From NCBI GenBank assembly GCA_004352715.1, contig SCFE01000102.1:1170745-1234744 (forward strand): a stretch of 64,000 bases of DNA, written 5' to 3'. The first letter of the stretch is position 1. The number at the start of each line of letters is the position of its first letter. The notes under the pieces were generated by a model. That model had not been told where the DNA came from and ran no database searches. It was given only the letters and a program-made list of their open reading frames with translations. Shown one piece after another: positions 36,501 through 46,344 of this stretch. The stretch comes from Hofstenia miamia. Its lineage: Eukaryota > Xenacoelomorpha > Acoela. The translations under genes were made by a program, and so were the position numbers.

Positions 36501-38951
36501 CCAGAATTGTATGGTAGGAAAACAATGGCTTGCGGGAGCTAGACAGAGACTTCAAGAAATCACAAGCACAACATAGTATGAGAAAAGTAAGAAAAAACAA
36601 TTAAATTGACATTTAACGTAATAATTTGACATAAATATTTCTTCTTAACGAAAAACTTGTTACGCATTAAATTTAAGCAAATTCTCCTTTACACACATCT
36701 TGAAACATTTGTTTACATTAAAGAGGCTAGGTGCACTTTTAACAACAATAAATTGACAACATGCAAACACACCAGCTGCATAAATATTAATTGGTTTAAC
36801 TTCCTTTGAAATCATCAAATACTTACCTTACGAGTATTAATGTTTTCCTTATCTTTCTGTACATGGAATGGAGATTTAATGTGAAAATCGCAAACGTTCA
36901 AATTGAGCAGGAGAATTTTAGCAACAACGGATTTTTCCAAATCTCTTGATTTACAGGCCAGTTCATTAGCTAAATATTTAGAAGATTGATAGCTACCGCA
37001 ATGACAAAGTAAATTCACAACCTAAAAAACAAAATAGTGGGAATTATTTCATTAATTTCAAAATACACATCTTTCCATCAAATAGCATACAATTTCTTAG
37101 CTTCAAGATTCTAAATTTTGATTCTCATAATGATTCTTAAGCAATGATTGTTTAAAGTTTATGATCTTACAATAATTGAATATACGGATAAAAATTAGAA
37201 TTAATACAGAATATCAAGTAACTAAATTGGCAGAACAGTAAAGGAATATGAAGATAAGCAACCTAGGATAATGTAATAGACTATGTATAGGTATATGTAC
37301 ATTTATCAGTCAGTGAACGAAAATTCACATCTTGAAAAATAGATGTTGAAAATTTAAAAATGGGTCAGTCAAAAAGCAGTGATTAAATAGGCAGATTGAT
37401 TTTTTAAAGGGTTTTTTCATGAATACATTTAGCTCAACCATGTGAAATTTAGCAATATATGTTTCCTTTTACATAAAAGTAATGAAGGTATGTGCTAAAA
37501 TGTTGTAATGTTATGCATGTTTGCAAATTTCTTATGATGTAGTTATTACAGATCTCTAAACACCAATAATGATAAAGATTGTATTTTGTACATTACTGGT
37601 AAAAACTGCTTGAGAAAAATGATGTTTTGTATTTGACTCCCTTTTGAGTCCATGAACCTTAAATGATATCATAATTTTTGAGAAAATATGCAACTGTATA
37701 TATTGTAAATTCGACACAAATATTTAATTTATCTAAATATGCATAAACGCACTAAACAAAGCATATCTAGTTTATAACCAGCGATTTAACTCTGTGAGAT
37801 TTTGTATTTTATGGAAGGACATATGATTATTATCACTATTCGAGGCAAAGTTAAAATATCCAGGGAAAAACTTCAATTGATCTAATTTGTTATGAATTAA
37901 CAACCAATTGCGAGCACACTTTGAATTAGTGCAGGTGCACCACCATACTGGGACATAGAACAATTCAAGGTAGAAGTTTTTTTTCAGCGTATTCAAATAA
38001 ACTACGGCGGTTATGGTGCTTTTTCGTAGCAAACACTATAGTGCTCCTCTGTCGGATGCAGACATTCCACCACACACCATTGTTGTCAAGAATGCTTTGT
38101 CTGGCCAAGGTGCACCAAGAATTGTAGCGTTGTCCCACTGGCCATCATACATGACTGGAAAAGCTATAAAACTGTTAGATCATTGTACATTGCTGAAAAG
38201 TGAAAACGCCCAATGAACTGTACAGTACTCCAATGCTTACATTGTTGAACAAATATCAATTGGTATTTAATATTTTTTGCAGAAAGTGCAGCCATGAAGG
38301 TATTATGCAATTATTTCAAATAATTTTTTTAAATTTCATCAGTAACTTATTGCTACACTTTATAGAATTATACACATACACATTTATTTTGGACAGTCTG
38401 TTACAAGCACATTAAACTGAGAAGGAAAAAAAATTATTTTGAAATTTAGGTTAGAGTTAAGATATAATAATAATAATTAATGACTTTATTTAGAGCTGAA
38501 GGCATACATTACAAAAAAATAAAAACAAGTCTAATTTTACGGAAGCGAGGACAGTCACAGGAGATGAAATAGGAGCAGATGGAAGGGTAGGCGAAGTTGG
38601 AGAAGGGCTCAGCAAAGAGGAAAGACATCAAAGATTTCTTGAAGCTCGGTGGCGGGGAGGAAAAGAAATCAATCGCTGTTGGAGGATTGAGAGTCAAGAT
38701 GTAATTAGGGTTCCATAGATTGGATCAAGGAACGGGAAAGCCACCAACAGGGAACAGCATAAAGAATGGCGCGAGGAATAGACTTGAACAAAGAGATATG
38801 TATGGACAAAAGAATAAAGGTAAAATAAAAATCACATTCTATCACAACGACTCTCACTCTCAATTGCACTGCATGAGATCAAAATCAATTTGAAGACTCC
38901 AACTTTCTGCACTTTATTACTTGTGATTTAGTTTAAATATTGCTTTCAGAA

Positions 38952-38983
<32 letters not shown>

Positions 38984-39070
38984 GTGATTTGTAATAAAGT
39001 TTTNNNNNNNNNNNNNNNNNNNNNNNNNNNNNNNNNNNNNNNNNNNNNNNNNNNNNNNNNNNNNNNNNNN

Positions 39071-39102
<32 letters not shown>

Positions 39103-40251
39103 CTTTGATCTACGTAATCTAGAAAAGGAAAAGAAGAAAATTGCTAAAAGTACCAACAACTTGTGTCATGATAGCGAAATGTGGACGGACCCTATCATGT
39201 GGATAATGGCTGTGATGAAGTTGGAGTAGAACTAGAGAAAGCTTATCACTCAGATGTTGCAGCTGCTGTTAAAAGCATTTAAAAAAATTTAACAAATTTA
39301 GTTTGAAGTGAAAGTATAGGAACTATAATGTCTTCGAAGCATAATACCTACAAATATGTTTTTGTTTTTTACTAGTGGAGAAAGTTAAAACACTTGAGGT
39401 AGTCACCCTTAAGAAAAAGGTAATTAGCCACCAAAGTAAAATGTTTTGTTATTAAAGCCAAGTTTAACAAATTATCAAGGAACATCAAGTATCTATGATC
39501 AGGATGAATTCGATTTAATTTTTCAGTAACAGATTGCTTCGTAGCATCATCAGTTATTAATACGTTGGGCAATTAAAGTAATTTTTTGTCGATGAAGCCT
39601 AAAATACTATTGCAATCAACCAAAAAATATTTAAATACAACTATTTAATATTTACAGTATTTAATACACATTCTAGTTACCCTTTTGAAGTCCATATTTG
39701 CATATCAAGAAATTCTGTCATTATTGTGAAAAATGTTTTGTGTTAAATATATATATAGTATCAACCCGTAAATTCGATGTTTAGGAAGAATATAATTAAA
39801 AAGCATAACCTACTCTAGCTGAAGCTATGACAGATTCTTCATTTGTTTCCTTTTTCAAAAATTCATTGCCAATTTTTTCTAAATCCGAAGCAAAGACATC
39901 AATTTTATTATTCATATAATTCGAGAACAATTTAGTTACGTCTTGAGGAACATAAGCACTATCGAGACCAGTCCATGGATCGATCTTGTCAATGAATATT
40001 TCGAGATAAAACCGATCAAGGTACTCTTGTTTACCAAGATTTTCAACAATTTCTTTTAGCTTTTTCTCATCACCCAATTTTAGCTGTAATTTTTCGATTT
40101 CATTACTTTTGAGACGCTTTAATAAATCGAAATCGTTAATGTTGTTTTGAATAAGACAGCTTTTAAGATCGTTTGTTAGTTTCAGTTTCTAAATGACGCA
40201 AAAAAGTAATTACAATAATAATTCAATAAATTTAAATAGTAAGTACTAAAT

Positions 40252-40282
<31 letters not shown>

Positions 40283-40358
40283 AATATGTATATATAGAAA
40301 CCAGGTTTGATTGTACATATATATATATATATTAGGGCTGAGTTCAGGAGAGGATAAA

Positions 40359-40391
<33 letters not shown>

Positions 40392-40514
40392 NNNNNNNNN
40401 NNNNNNNNNNNNNNNNNNNNNNNNNNNNNNNNNNNNNNNNNNNNNNNNNNNNNNNNNNNNNNNNNNNNNNNNNNNNNNNNNNNNNNNNNNNNNNNNNNNN
40501 NNNNNNNNNNNNNN

Positions 40515-40547
<33 letters not shown>

Positions 40548-43503
40548 CCCCGCTTTGCTATGAAAAATGCGAAACCTTACATTTGGCGGGAAAACGTCAA
40601 AAATTTATAATGTATTTAGCGCGAATCGCACTTTTTCCGCAAATACCTATTTTTTGCCATATACGAGCTCTAGATACTATGGGATTTGAATGCAACGCCC
40701 GCACTTTACGATTTTCAATAGTATCCAGCGCCTTTTTTTATGGAAACCCAGAATTATTAATTTTATCCAATAACTTTTTAATTGCGCATTTGGAATAGAA
40801 ATCTAATTTCATATGTAAGAATTTCTGGTCTTATCAAAAAAAATTTTTCGGACCCGTATGCAGAGCCCTCTACCATAACATCTAGCGCCTGTATAGATTT
40901 TTTGGTAATCAGCACCGGTAGAAATTTTAAAATGTTGAAACCAGAACTCGCATATGTTTTTACAGTTTTATGGTCCCAAAATGCAAACAATATAAAACCT
41001 AAAGTGAAAATGAACTTCCATTATATTTTCATATATTTAGATTTCAATCTTGAAAACGTCCTTGGATGATTAAATATTTAAGTCAATTATCTTGCATATA
41101 TGACCAGGTATGTACTTTATTTTGAAATATTTTGTAGTAGCTTGAAAATTTTCATCGATAGCTTAGCTACTCCTTGGCTGCGTCATATATATATATATAT
41201 ATATATATATAAGAGAGAAATACCTTAAATAATATTGACAACTTTTCGTCAATATCTTGAGAACAAGTTGTAGGTGCTGACTCAATAGAAGGAATTTCTT
41301 TTTGATTTTTTCCTGATAAAACAGAGATCATATTTGCAAGAATGTTATTCTTACGAAAGATCTCATTTGTCAAGGAGCACTGACATTTGGGACAATTGGG
41401 TAAATCTTTTATGCATGCATAACAAAATGTATGACCACAAGAAAGAAGCCTAGGATCGGAGAAAGTCTTTCGACATACTTCACAAACTGTTCTAAATATT
41501 TTGACACAATATCAAATTAAATCATTAGTACTAATGTATTTATTACTTTAACGCAAGTGTATAATTTAACCAAAAATTAAACCTAACAAGATAAAGTGCA
41601 CAATGATTGGCATGAATTTCAAGAACAGGTTGACTTCTACACTTTGTCAGATTTTTTCGCACTCGGGACATAGTAAGTCTCATCATTTCAATTTTCCTTT
41701 CTAGTACTTTAAATACAATTTTGTTGAATTAGTCTATCTAAATTCATATAATTTATAAAGAAGTGACATTTGTAATCGAGAATGATATCATGCTAATTTC
41801 ATTTGCAAATCGGTCTATATAAACTACACCGATCTGAACTATACATCATTTTCAAAGTTAATACCTTGTTGTAAAACACAGAGCTAATTTTGCTTAATTT
41901 CAATTATGCATCAGCCAATTGCGGTATAAAGATCATTGAACGCTAAAAAAAGTAAAATATTCTTACTGCGACTGAAGTACATCAACATAGGATGCCTTTT
42001 CGACGAGTACTTTTAGACTTTTCTCAACTGAAGTGCATAACTTTTCAAAATCAGGATCATCAAAGTAAGAATAACATTGAAAATTTGAAATAATGCATTT
42101 TGCATTCAACGTCGATTCATAAGTATATGAAGGATACCCTAAATAAAATTCATTAAAAAGTATTAACAATTCCACATTATTTTAGTTCCTTGACTATACT
42201 TTCGTAAAATAATGATTGAAAAACTAGAATAAGATATATTTTTCTTACTCAAATAAACTTAAATCTACAATTCCAAGAGTTATTCAATATATTTATCCGT
42301 GAAGTGAACGCATATAGTATTGTATTGTTGTGATTGTACGCAACCACTACACGTTACAGAAAAGGAACATTCCATGAAATTTCCCTATTCTTTCTATGTT
42401 AGTATCTTCGATATAGGTTGAGCTAAACATTAGAAATAAAGCTGAATTTAATCAAATTTTTTAATTTATGTCGTAATATTTCATTTATTTAATGATTCCG
42501 CAAAAAATGAAAATGACTATGGTAATTTAATACACTAAAATTTTTAAGAGTAGGGAAAGCACATAAGTAGCTAATAGGGTGGAATTAAAAAAAGGTTTTT
42601 ATGTTTGAAATGGTACTTCTAAACTAAGACTTTTCCAAGTTTTTATGTAATTGCTACCCCTATTTCTACTTGCAAGGAGCAAAGTTGCAAAATGCTCCAA
42701 ATATCAAATTTTATAGTTATGGCCTCATGCTGTACAAAATATTATAGCTCTTCAAAAAACAAAAAAATATTATACATTTTTTAAGATTTTCCTTAATTCC
42801 CTTGTCAAGATAACCGCTTAAGGTTTCCATTCAATTTTATTATGTCATTGAGCTGTTACTGAATTTTCATACTGGGAAAATTTAATCGCTTCTCTTGACA
42901 AAAGAAATAAGGAAAACATGAGAAACTTATATGGTGTTTCGTAGTTTTTTTGAAGCCTTACAAAATGATGTAGAGCATCAAACCATAACTATAAAATAGG
43001 ATAATATTTTAAGGGTTTTGCCATTTTGCCCCTGCATGTAAAAATATGGGGTAGCCAGCACAGTTAAAAAGGCAACTACGTAAAAACAGGAAAAAGCGTG
43101 GTTTTAGAAGTAAAGACAGTCTTCTAGCACCTTTTTTCAAAAATAAAAAACTATTTTTTTCACTCCATCCTAGTAGCTAAGCTATGTATGTACAGAAATA
43201 ACTACCTTGAAGCATTATTGGTAGTAAACCAGGCCTATTTTCAGCATTATGACGACTAATTGCAATATTATATTCGTACTGGCACTCTTCACTGTCGTTC
43301 CATTTTTGATTCAAAAGTATAATCATAACATTACAATTAGCAGCATTTTGTTGAATTTTTTTTCTCATAGCTGCTCCTATTACCATATCACTGCAAACAA
43401 ATACGGTATAATTGAAACGGTATTGGAGGACATTTTGTAACTGTGTTGCCAATTGATTTGCAGAACTAACGTTGTGACTAATGAATATGTTTGCAGCAGA
43501 CAT
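30142..43503 (-). CDS. TIR-RING-TPR-like multidomain protein gene (split gene; some exons uncertain)
   Basis: Exons 43503-43206, 42138-41967 and 41491-41224 join in phase (1, 2, 0). They encode an N-terminal TIR domain and then a C3HC4 RING. Exon 40188-39810 (or 39814), an exon around 39598-39372, and exons 37021-36827, 36421-36185 and 30516-30142 add helical, TPR-like sequence to a TGA stop. Known: TIR domains mediate immune signalling or NAD cleavage, RING fingers recruit E2 ubiquitin-conjugating enzymes, TPRs bind proteins. Inferred: a cytosolic immune-type adaptor or ubiquitin ligase. No signal peptide or membrane segment is visible. Odd: one predicted exon has an in-frame stop. The last intron is 5.7 kb and full of transposons. 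I know no named family with this order. The link to the last three exons rests on strand, phase and repeat type only. Confidence 0.68.
31222..32651 (+). pseudogene. THAP-DDE transposase (ISL2EU/IS4EU-type), frameshifted
   Basis: Starts MASYRKCCFEPEC (C-x4-C of a THAP finger). After one frameshift it continues KWLRSARRIDADQPAV and TCEFHF (C-x2-H). Then come KKTAVPHIF, a helix-turn-helix-like stretch around 31960-32070, and a DDE_Tnp_4 catalytic domain. This reads ASIIDCFECFIQK (first Asp), SWYTYKHSNTVT, then after a frame change SPDGFIQFISKPFGGRSSD and EVMADG (second Asp), and NVERIIERLREF (the Glu region) near 32507-32545. The order THAP-HTH-DDE_4 defines transposases of ISL2EU elements. At least three frame breaks; inactive. 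It lies antisense in the last intron of the TIR-RING gene. Confidence 0.85.
32850..33730 (-). pseudogene. YqaJ-type nuclease ORF of the same transposon, with SWIM-like zinc motif
   Basis: Minus-strand fragments in order: an N-terminal piece with GGIRYGDAGVGFFWK (in the duplicated block), SISCEECVASKGCCKHSVAF (a C-x-C...C-x-H SWIM-type motif) near 33450-33395, and NKEFFKNAVRIISAK. Then SKNYPIFGASADGISEDFVL and EVKCPHSYA (about 32955-32865), the signature of the YqaJ exonuclease/recombinase fold (GASPDG ... EVKCP). ISL2EU elements carry exactly this second gene convergent with the transposase. Frameshifts and a tandem duplication disrupt it. Confidence 0.8.
33512..33670. repeat. Direct repeat copy A (about 158 bp), second copy 33742-33898
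   Basis: From tttgtgttccggtgtgatta to acctttgattttgtgaaa, repeated 230 bases on. The only visible difference is the A-run length (8 versus 6). The separation is 71 bp and no N lies between. It sits in the N-terminal part of the YqaJ pseudogene. Confidence 0.92.
33742..33898. repeat. Direct repeat copy B of 33512-33670
   Basis: See copy A. The near identity implies a recent duplication or an assembly error. Confidence 0.92.
34150..34894 (+). pseudogene. Mariner-type transposase relic
   Basis: In successive frames: NIVTIDETPLSLYIPYSKRE (first catalytic Asp intact, followed by SREWKF), then MMTFYWDTRGIFKLDFSDNK. WLLKGNAPIHTN follows, where QDNAPIH is expected, so the second Asp is lost. NPPYAPELAPSYFHLF comes next, where the third catalytic position, normally Asp in APSDFHLF, is Tyr. 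About ten residues are missing between the last two motifs. The C-terminus continues in ORF 34655-34894. Dead on several counts. Antisense to the TIR-RING gene and within its intron. Confidence 0.82.
35555..35928. mobile_element. hAT MITE (374 bp) with perfect 8-bp TSD
   Basis: Target duplication catggcag at 35547-35554 and 35929-35936, identical. Termini CAGACTTGTCAA then G, GAGCC at the left and the complement of CAGACTTGTCAA then C, GAGCC at the right. Subterminal repeats of GAGCCGAGC flank both ends. No coding. An older relative lies at 9718-9970. Confidence 0.93.
36185..36421 (-). CDS. TPR-region exon
   Basis: 237 nt, phase 0 at both ends. The acceptor taatttag ends at 36422 and the donor is gtttgg after CAG at 36185. 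Reads DLIQRCKDLLQDYPNELNDR, then YQALCHLDKASRKTLKDEAF, then ALMTKGLLQ. Helical-pair pattern compatible with TPR repeats. Confidence 0.66.
36827..37021 (-). CDS. TPR-region exon
   Basis: 195 nt, phase 0 at both ends. The acceptor ttttttag ends at 37022 and the consensus donor gtaagt is at 36826-36821. Encodes VVNLLCHCGSYQSSKYLANE and continues LEKSVVAKILLLNLNVCDFH, helical and TPR-like (YQSSKYLANELA). Confidence 0.68.
38456..38830 (-). mobile_element. Probable 5'-truncated LINE/retroposon 3' end
   Basis: On the minus strand the segment ends ...ctctaaataaagtcattaat followed by a short (tta)n tail, a typical LINE 3' terminus with AATAAA. It is richer in G+C than its flanks. Upstream codons such as SIPRAILYAVPCWWLSRSLI look like an RT C-terminus. 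Target duplications were not found. Confidence 0.45.
38957..39102. repeat. (TA)n microsatellite interrupted by an N gap (39004-39070)
   Basis: TA runs on both sides of the N gap show the gap arises from an unresolved microsatellite. ORFs made of alternating Tyr-Ile here are artefacts. Confidence 0.9.
39372..39598 (-). pseudogene. Exon 5 candidate: TPR-like segment with an in-frame stop
   Basis: With the acceptor ttttag ending at 39599 and the phase-1 donor of exon 4, translation gives GFIDKKLL then TAA (39575-39573). The same frame then continues with LITDDATKQSVTEKLNRIHP, DHRYLMFLDNLLNLALITKH and VANYLFLKGDYLKC. The pattern (IHPDH, L-x2-LL-x-LA, Y-x2-KGDY) is like TPR repeats of kinesin-light-chain type. 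Either the locus is pseudogenised or polymorphic, the acceptor lies further in, or a base error is present. The 3' splice site was not resolved. Confidence 0.45.
39810..40188 (-). CDS. Exon 4: helical linker, TPR-gene
   Basis: The acceptor catttag ends at 40189, in phase 0 with exon 3. It reads KLKLTNDLKSCLIQNNINDF and continues through GDEKKLKEIVENLGKQEYLD to SVIASARV. Predicted mostly helical and acidic/basic. Two donors are possible: gttatg after 39810 (phase 1) or gtaggt after 39814 (phase 0). No catalytic motif is visible. Confidence 0.7.
40254..40545. repeat. (CA)n/(TA)n microsatellites with N gap (40392-40514)
   Basis: A short CA run near 40254-40269 passes into TA, with further TA runs at 40315-40331 and on both sides of the gap. 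Lies in the intron between exons 3 and 4 of the TIR-RING gene. Confidence 0.9.
41186..41211. repeat. (TA)n microsatellite next to the RING exon donor
   Basis: About 13 TA units starting 13 bases beyond the donor of exon 3 (minus strand). Length variation here could affect splicing, but nothing shows that it does. Confidence 0.85.
41224..41491 (-). CDS. Exon 3: C3HC4 RING finger
   Basis: The acceptor atatttag ends at 41492, and the codon split with exon 2 gives Gln. About residues 160-192 read CEVCRKTFSDP, then LLSCGHTFCYACIKDLPNCP and KCQ. All eight ligands are present (C-x2-C-x11-C-x-H-x2-C-x2-C-x5-C-x2-C), as in TRIM-type RINGs. The exon ends SILFK before a donor gtattt, in phase 0. A (TA)n microsatellite directly follows in the intron. 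Confidence 0.88.
41967..42138 (-). CDS. Exon 2: TIR domain, C-terminal part
   Basis: The acceptor ttatttag ends at 42139. The phase-1 base from exon 1 completes a Gly (GYPSYTYEST). Continues KCIISNFQCYSYFDDPDFEK and an alpha-helical stretch (SVEKSLKVLVEKASY). The donor gtaaga follows at 41966; phase 2. This joins without a stop to exon 3. Confidence 0.82.
42575..43172. mobile_element. Fold-back hAT MITE (598 bp) with perfect 8-bp TSD
   Basis: Target duplication gtagctaa at 42567-42574 and 43173-43180. The termini are TAGGGTGGA and the complement of TAGGATGGA. The two halves are imperfect inverted copies of each other over about 250 bp (for example tttatagttatggcctcatg on the left matches the complement of the catcaaaccataactataaa region on the right), so the whole element can fold into a long hairpin. 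Lies in intron 1 of the TIR-RING gene. Confidence 0.93.
43206..43503 (-). CDS. Exon 1: TIR domain, N-terminal part
   Basis: The start is taken at the Met of MSAANIFISHNVSS (codon at 43503), which puts the TIR box near the N-terminus. An in-frame Met 20 codons upstream (43563) is possible but adds only hydrophobic sequence. Residues 5-12 (NIFISHNV) form the first beta strand. FVCSD and VMIILLNQKW are later strands. The segment WNDSEECQYEYNIA contains Glu77, in the position of the catalytic Glu of NAD-cleaving TIR domains. The donor gtagtt follows CAAG at 43206; phase 1. Confidence 0.85.
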
Positions 43504-44137
43504 TGCATGAAAACTAAAAAACACTTCTGAATATAATGCGTTAATTAGAAAAGGCTTAAGCATAAAATTAAACAGTTATAATATAAATACGATTGCGATT
43601 CATTGCGATTTTAAATAATTTGGTAATGCTGCTCAAATGGAAATCACATACCGTGTTATACATATAGGGTACTATTAATACGCTTAAGGAATACTAAAAA
43701 ACGTCAAAGAAAGCCAAACGTTGCTGTATTGAATGAGTAAATAAATGCAAACATTGCCAAACAAAGTTGTACAAAAGATAGTAATTTAATCCCTTCCTAG
43801 TTAAATGTTTATTTAATTCCAAAAATAAGCATACATGCAAAAGCGCAAGCAATATTATATCTTAATTGGAACATAAAAGAAGAATTTAAACACACAGAAT
43901 GCATTAACGATATAGATCTCTTAAAACCTATATGGATGTCACTTATTAATGATTTTATATTCTGTTTAGGTCATCACAGCTTTAATCATTTATATAGCTG
44001 GCTACGGTTGCATGTCATCATAGGATAAAAAATTAATTTTTATATTTGCCTATTTGTTATACACTTTCCCGTGCTAAGAATGATGGTAGTTATCATGAGT
44101 CATCAAAAGAATGTGTATGTATATGTTGGATTGCTAA

Positions 44138-44371
44138 TTGAGCACCCAAAAGCCTTTCAAAAATGTTCTCCATATTGACTTCCTTTGTGGGGACTGTGCT
44201 CCTGAGAAGGTAAGAGAATTAGAAGGCGAACTGGGCGAAGCAACAAGAAAAAGACAAATATCAGAGAGACAAAACAAGTTGATGAAAAGTAAATCACATC
44301 AGAAAGCATTTTTCAAAAATGATAGAACTAGTCGTAGATTGAAGGTAGCAACAAAGCTTAGTAGCGCTTAA
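44138..44371 (+). pseudogene. Possible LINE ORF1 fragment (Cys-rich plus coiled coil)
   Basis: Reads KNVLHIDFLCGDCAPEKVRE, LEGELGEATRKRQISERQNK, then a basic stretch. Just upstream in the same frame, across a stop, is ECVCICWIAN. The C-x2-C ending followed by a charged coiled coil resembles PHD-containing ORF1 proteins of CR1-group LINEs, but the fragment is too short to be sure. Confidence 0.3.
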
Positions 44372-46339
44372 GTTGTATTCTCGGCTCTTTGAATAATAAA
44401 GTTAATAATAAGTTTAAATATACTTAACTATATAAATTGTTCAATGCAGGATATCAAAATAGAATCCTCAACTAACATTTATAAAAAATAGCTTAAATGT
44501 TACCCATATAAATATAACTTTTGAATCGGTTGAGGTCCTTCTTTCAGTTTATTCTAATAAAACAGCCTCATCTCTATTGGAAACTTGTATTAAGAATAAC
44601 TTTGAATAAGTATTTACATTTGTAAAACGATCTGACTGCTCAGGGTCCTAAGAACAAGAGCAGAGCATTTCCTCATAGTATTTAACTCTGGATTTAACAA
44701 CGAACAAAACTTTGCACAAATATTCTTCATATCAGCACTATTAAATTTGAATTGTAAGAAAGTGATGCCATCTTATTTTGATGACGTCACAAGTGATAAA
44801 AATTTGCTGTTTTTTGAAAGGAAAGTGCTTCGAACTGTCTCTTATACACATCTAACAATACTAATGTTTTTCAAAAATGGGAGAGAATATCCTGGTTGAA
44901 AAAAAACTCAAACTAAAAATAACCAGATATTTAGAAAAAACATTTTTGGTATAGTGAACCCTAATAAAAACAGGATAAATCACCAAGTCTCAATACGAAA
45001 AATCAACATCTTTGTCAGCAACAAGGGGAGCAAATCCTCCAAAGAAGATAAAAGAGGCAGTAATGTTGGATTGTATTAATCAAGAAAAAATAGTTGTCAG
45101 AGCATGTTTGTAAATGTTTATTCTCAAATAGTTCTGATTTACTTAGTTGTTCTATATAATCCTCCCAGCTAAAATAAGGAACCATCATAGAACATAATTA
45201 TTAAAAACTTGATGAAAAATTAGTTGACTCTTCATATTGGCCTTGAATTCCAAATCATTTTATCAATGAAATTGTCCAACCCAAGGCATATGGGGTTCAT
45301 GTCTAGTCTACATCATCACAAATTCTAAAATAGAGCAATTTCTTTTGGATTACATCACAATTACATGCAGCAAAAAATATACACATTGTCTACATAAACC
45401 ACCATCTTTTATTACAAATTTGTGAATCATAAATCGAGTCCTGCGCGCCTCTTTTAAGTCGAAAAAACTGGGTCTGTACAAGTTTTCTGATGCCAGTTCT
45501 ACCGATTCCGATTTTCTTTACAACAAAAGCTATTTAATTTTTATTAATGATGTCAAGAACTTAATAGATACCCGAAAAAAGATGCATCAATTACACAAAA
45601 TATATAAGTCTTAAAAGTTGTACAATGTAAATATTAAATATCCGTATATAACTAAAACATATTCAGAAAAGTGTCATGTGTTATACTATTTTAACATTGA
45701 CAATAGAAAAAACTTAATACTTATTTAGTTTTCAAGCATTGCTCCGTATTGCGGGAAAATCGGTAATCCGACATTAACTTTACCTACAGGCTGAACATAG
45801 CAAGCCGGAGGGATCTAACCCCAATTCTTATTTGATCACCTACCGCAATCCATGTATGACCAAGGCACTGATTGGAATTCCAATTATCAATCAACTTGTA
45901 CTGTTCAATAGGATTTTTCAAATTTAAAATTAGCTGGAAGTTGTGACTGCAGTACGATATTCAAACACAAGAAAATTCATAGAACTTTTGAAATTATAAT
46001 TTATACCCTTAATAGGTAAACATCAATGCGGTAATTAATTGCTAAATAAAGTACTGCATGTTTCAAATTACTTTAAAAGTGGCAAGGAATTGGAAAAGTT
46101 ATAAATACATTATACATTAAGAAAGTAAATGCAACAACTGCCTAGTATTTTCAGTATTAGACTAATATTGGATTCATTTCTTGCAATTATATTCTCTATA
46201 CTTTAAAATTGTTAGTACATAAATATATGCTTAACGTTTTCGTACAATTTCTAAACATTGGTTCATCACTTAAAGCGATTTAAGATAAGAATTTAATTAA
46301 ATATCGGAAAAAACATCCGATATATTCAGTGAAAAATTA
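44372..46339. other. No gene recognised
   Basis: AT-rich, mixed composition with ordinary CpG. Short protein-like pieces, such as SLSATRGANPPKKIKEAV (+, near 45015), are not assignable. Confidence 0.4.
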
Positions 46340-46344
46340 TAACA

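Larger units (their letters stand above)
37022..39371. other. Intronic/uncertain region of the TIR-RING-TPR gene with two unexplained ORFs
   Basis: Two adjacent open frames look protein-like. On the minus strand 38032-37772 has WWCTCTNSKCARNWLLIHNK and GYFNFASNSDNN. On the plus strand 38013-38216 has IVVKNALSGQGAPRIVALSH and WPSYMTGKAIKLLDHCTLLK. I recognise neither. The minus ORF could be an exon of the TIR-RING gene, the plus ORF a transposon fragment. Confidence 0.3.

Noticed and set aside
38917-41373. ORFs with runs of alternating Tyr and Ile
   Set aside because: Translations of (TA)n microsatellites, not proteins.
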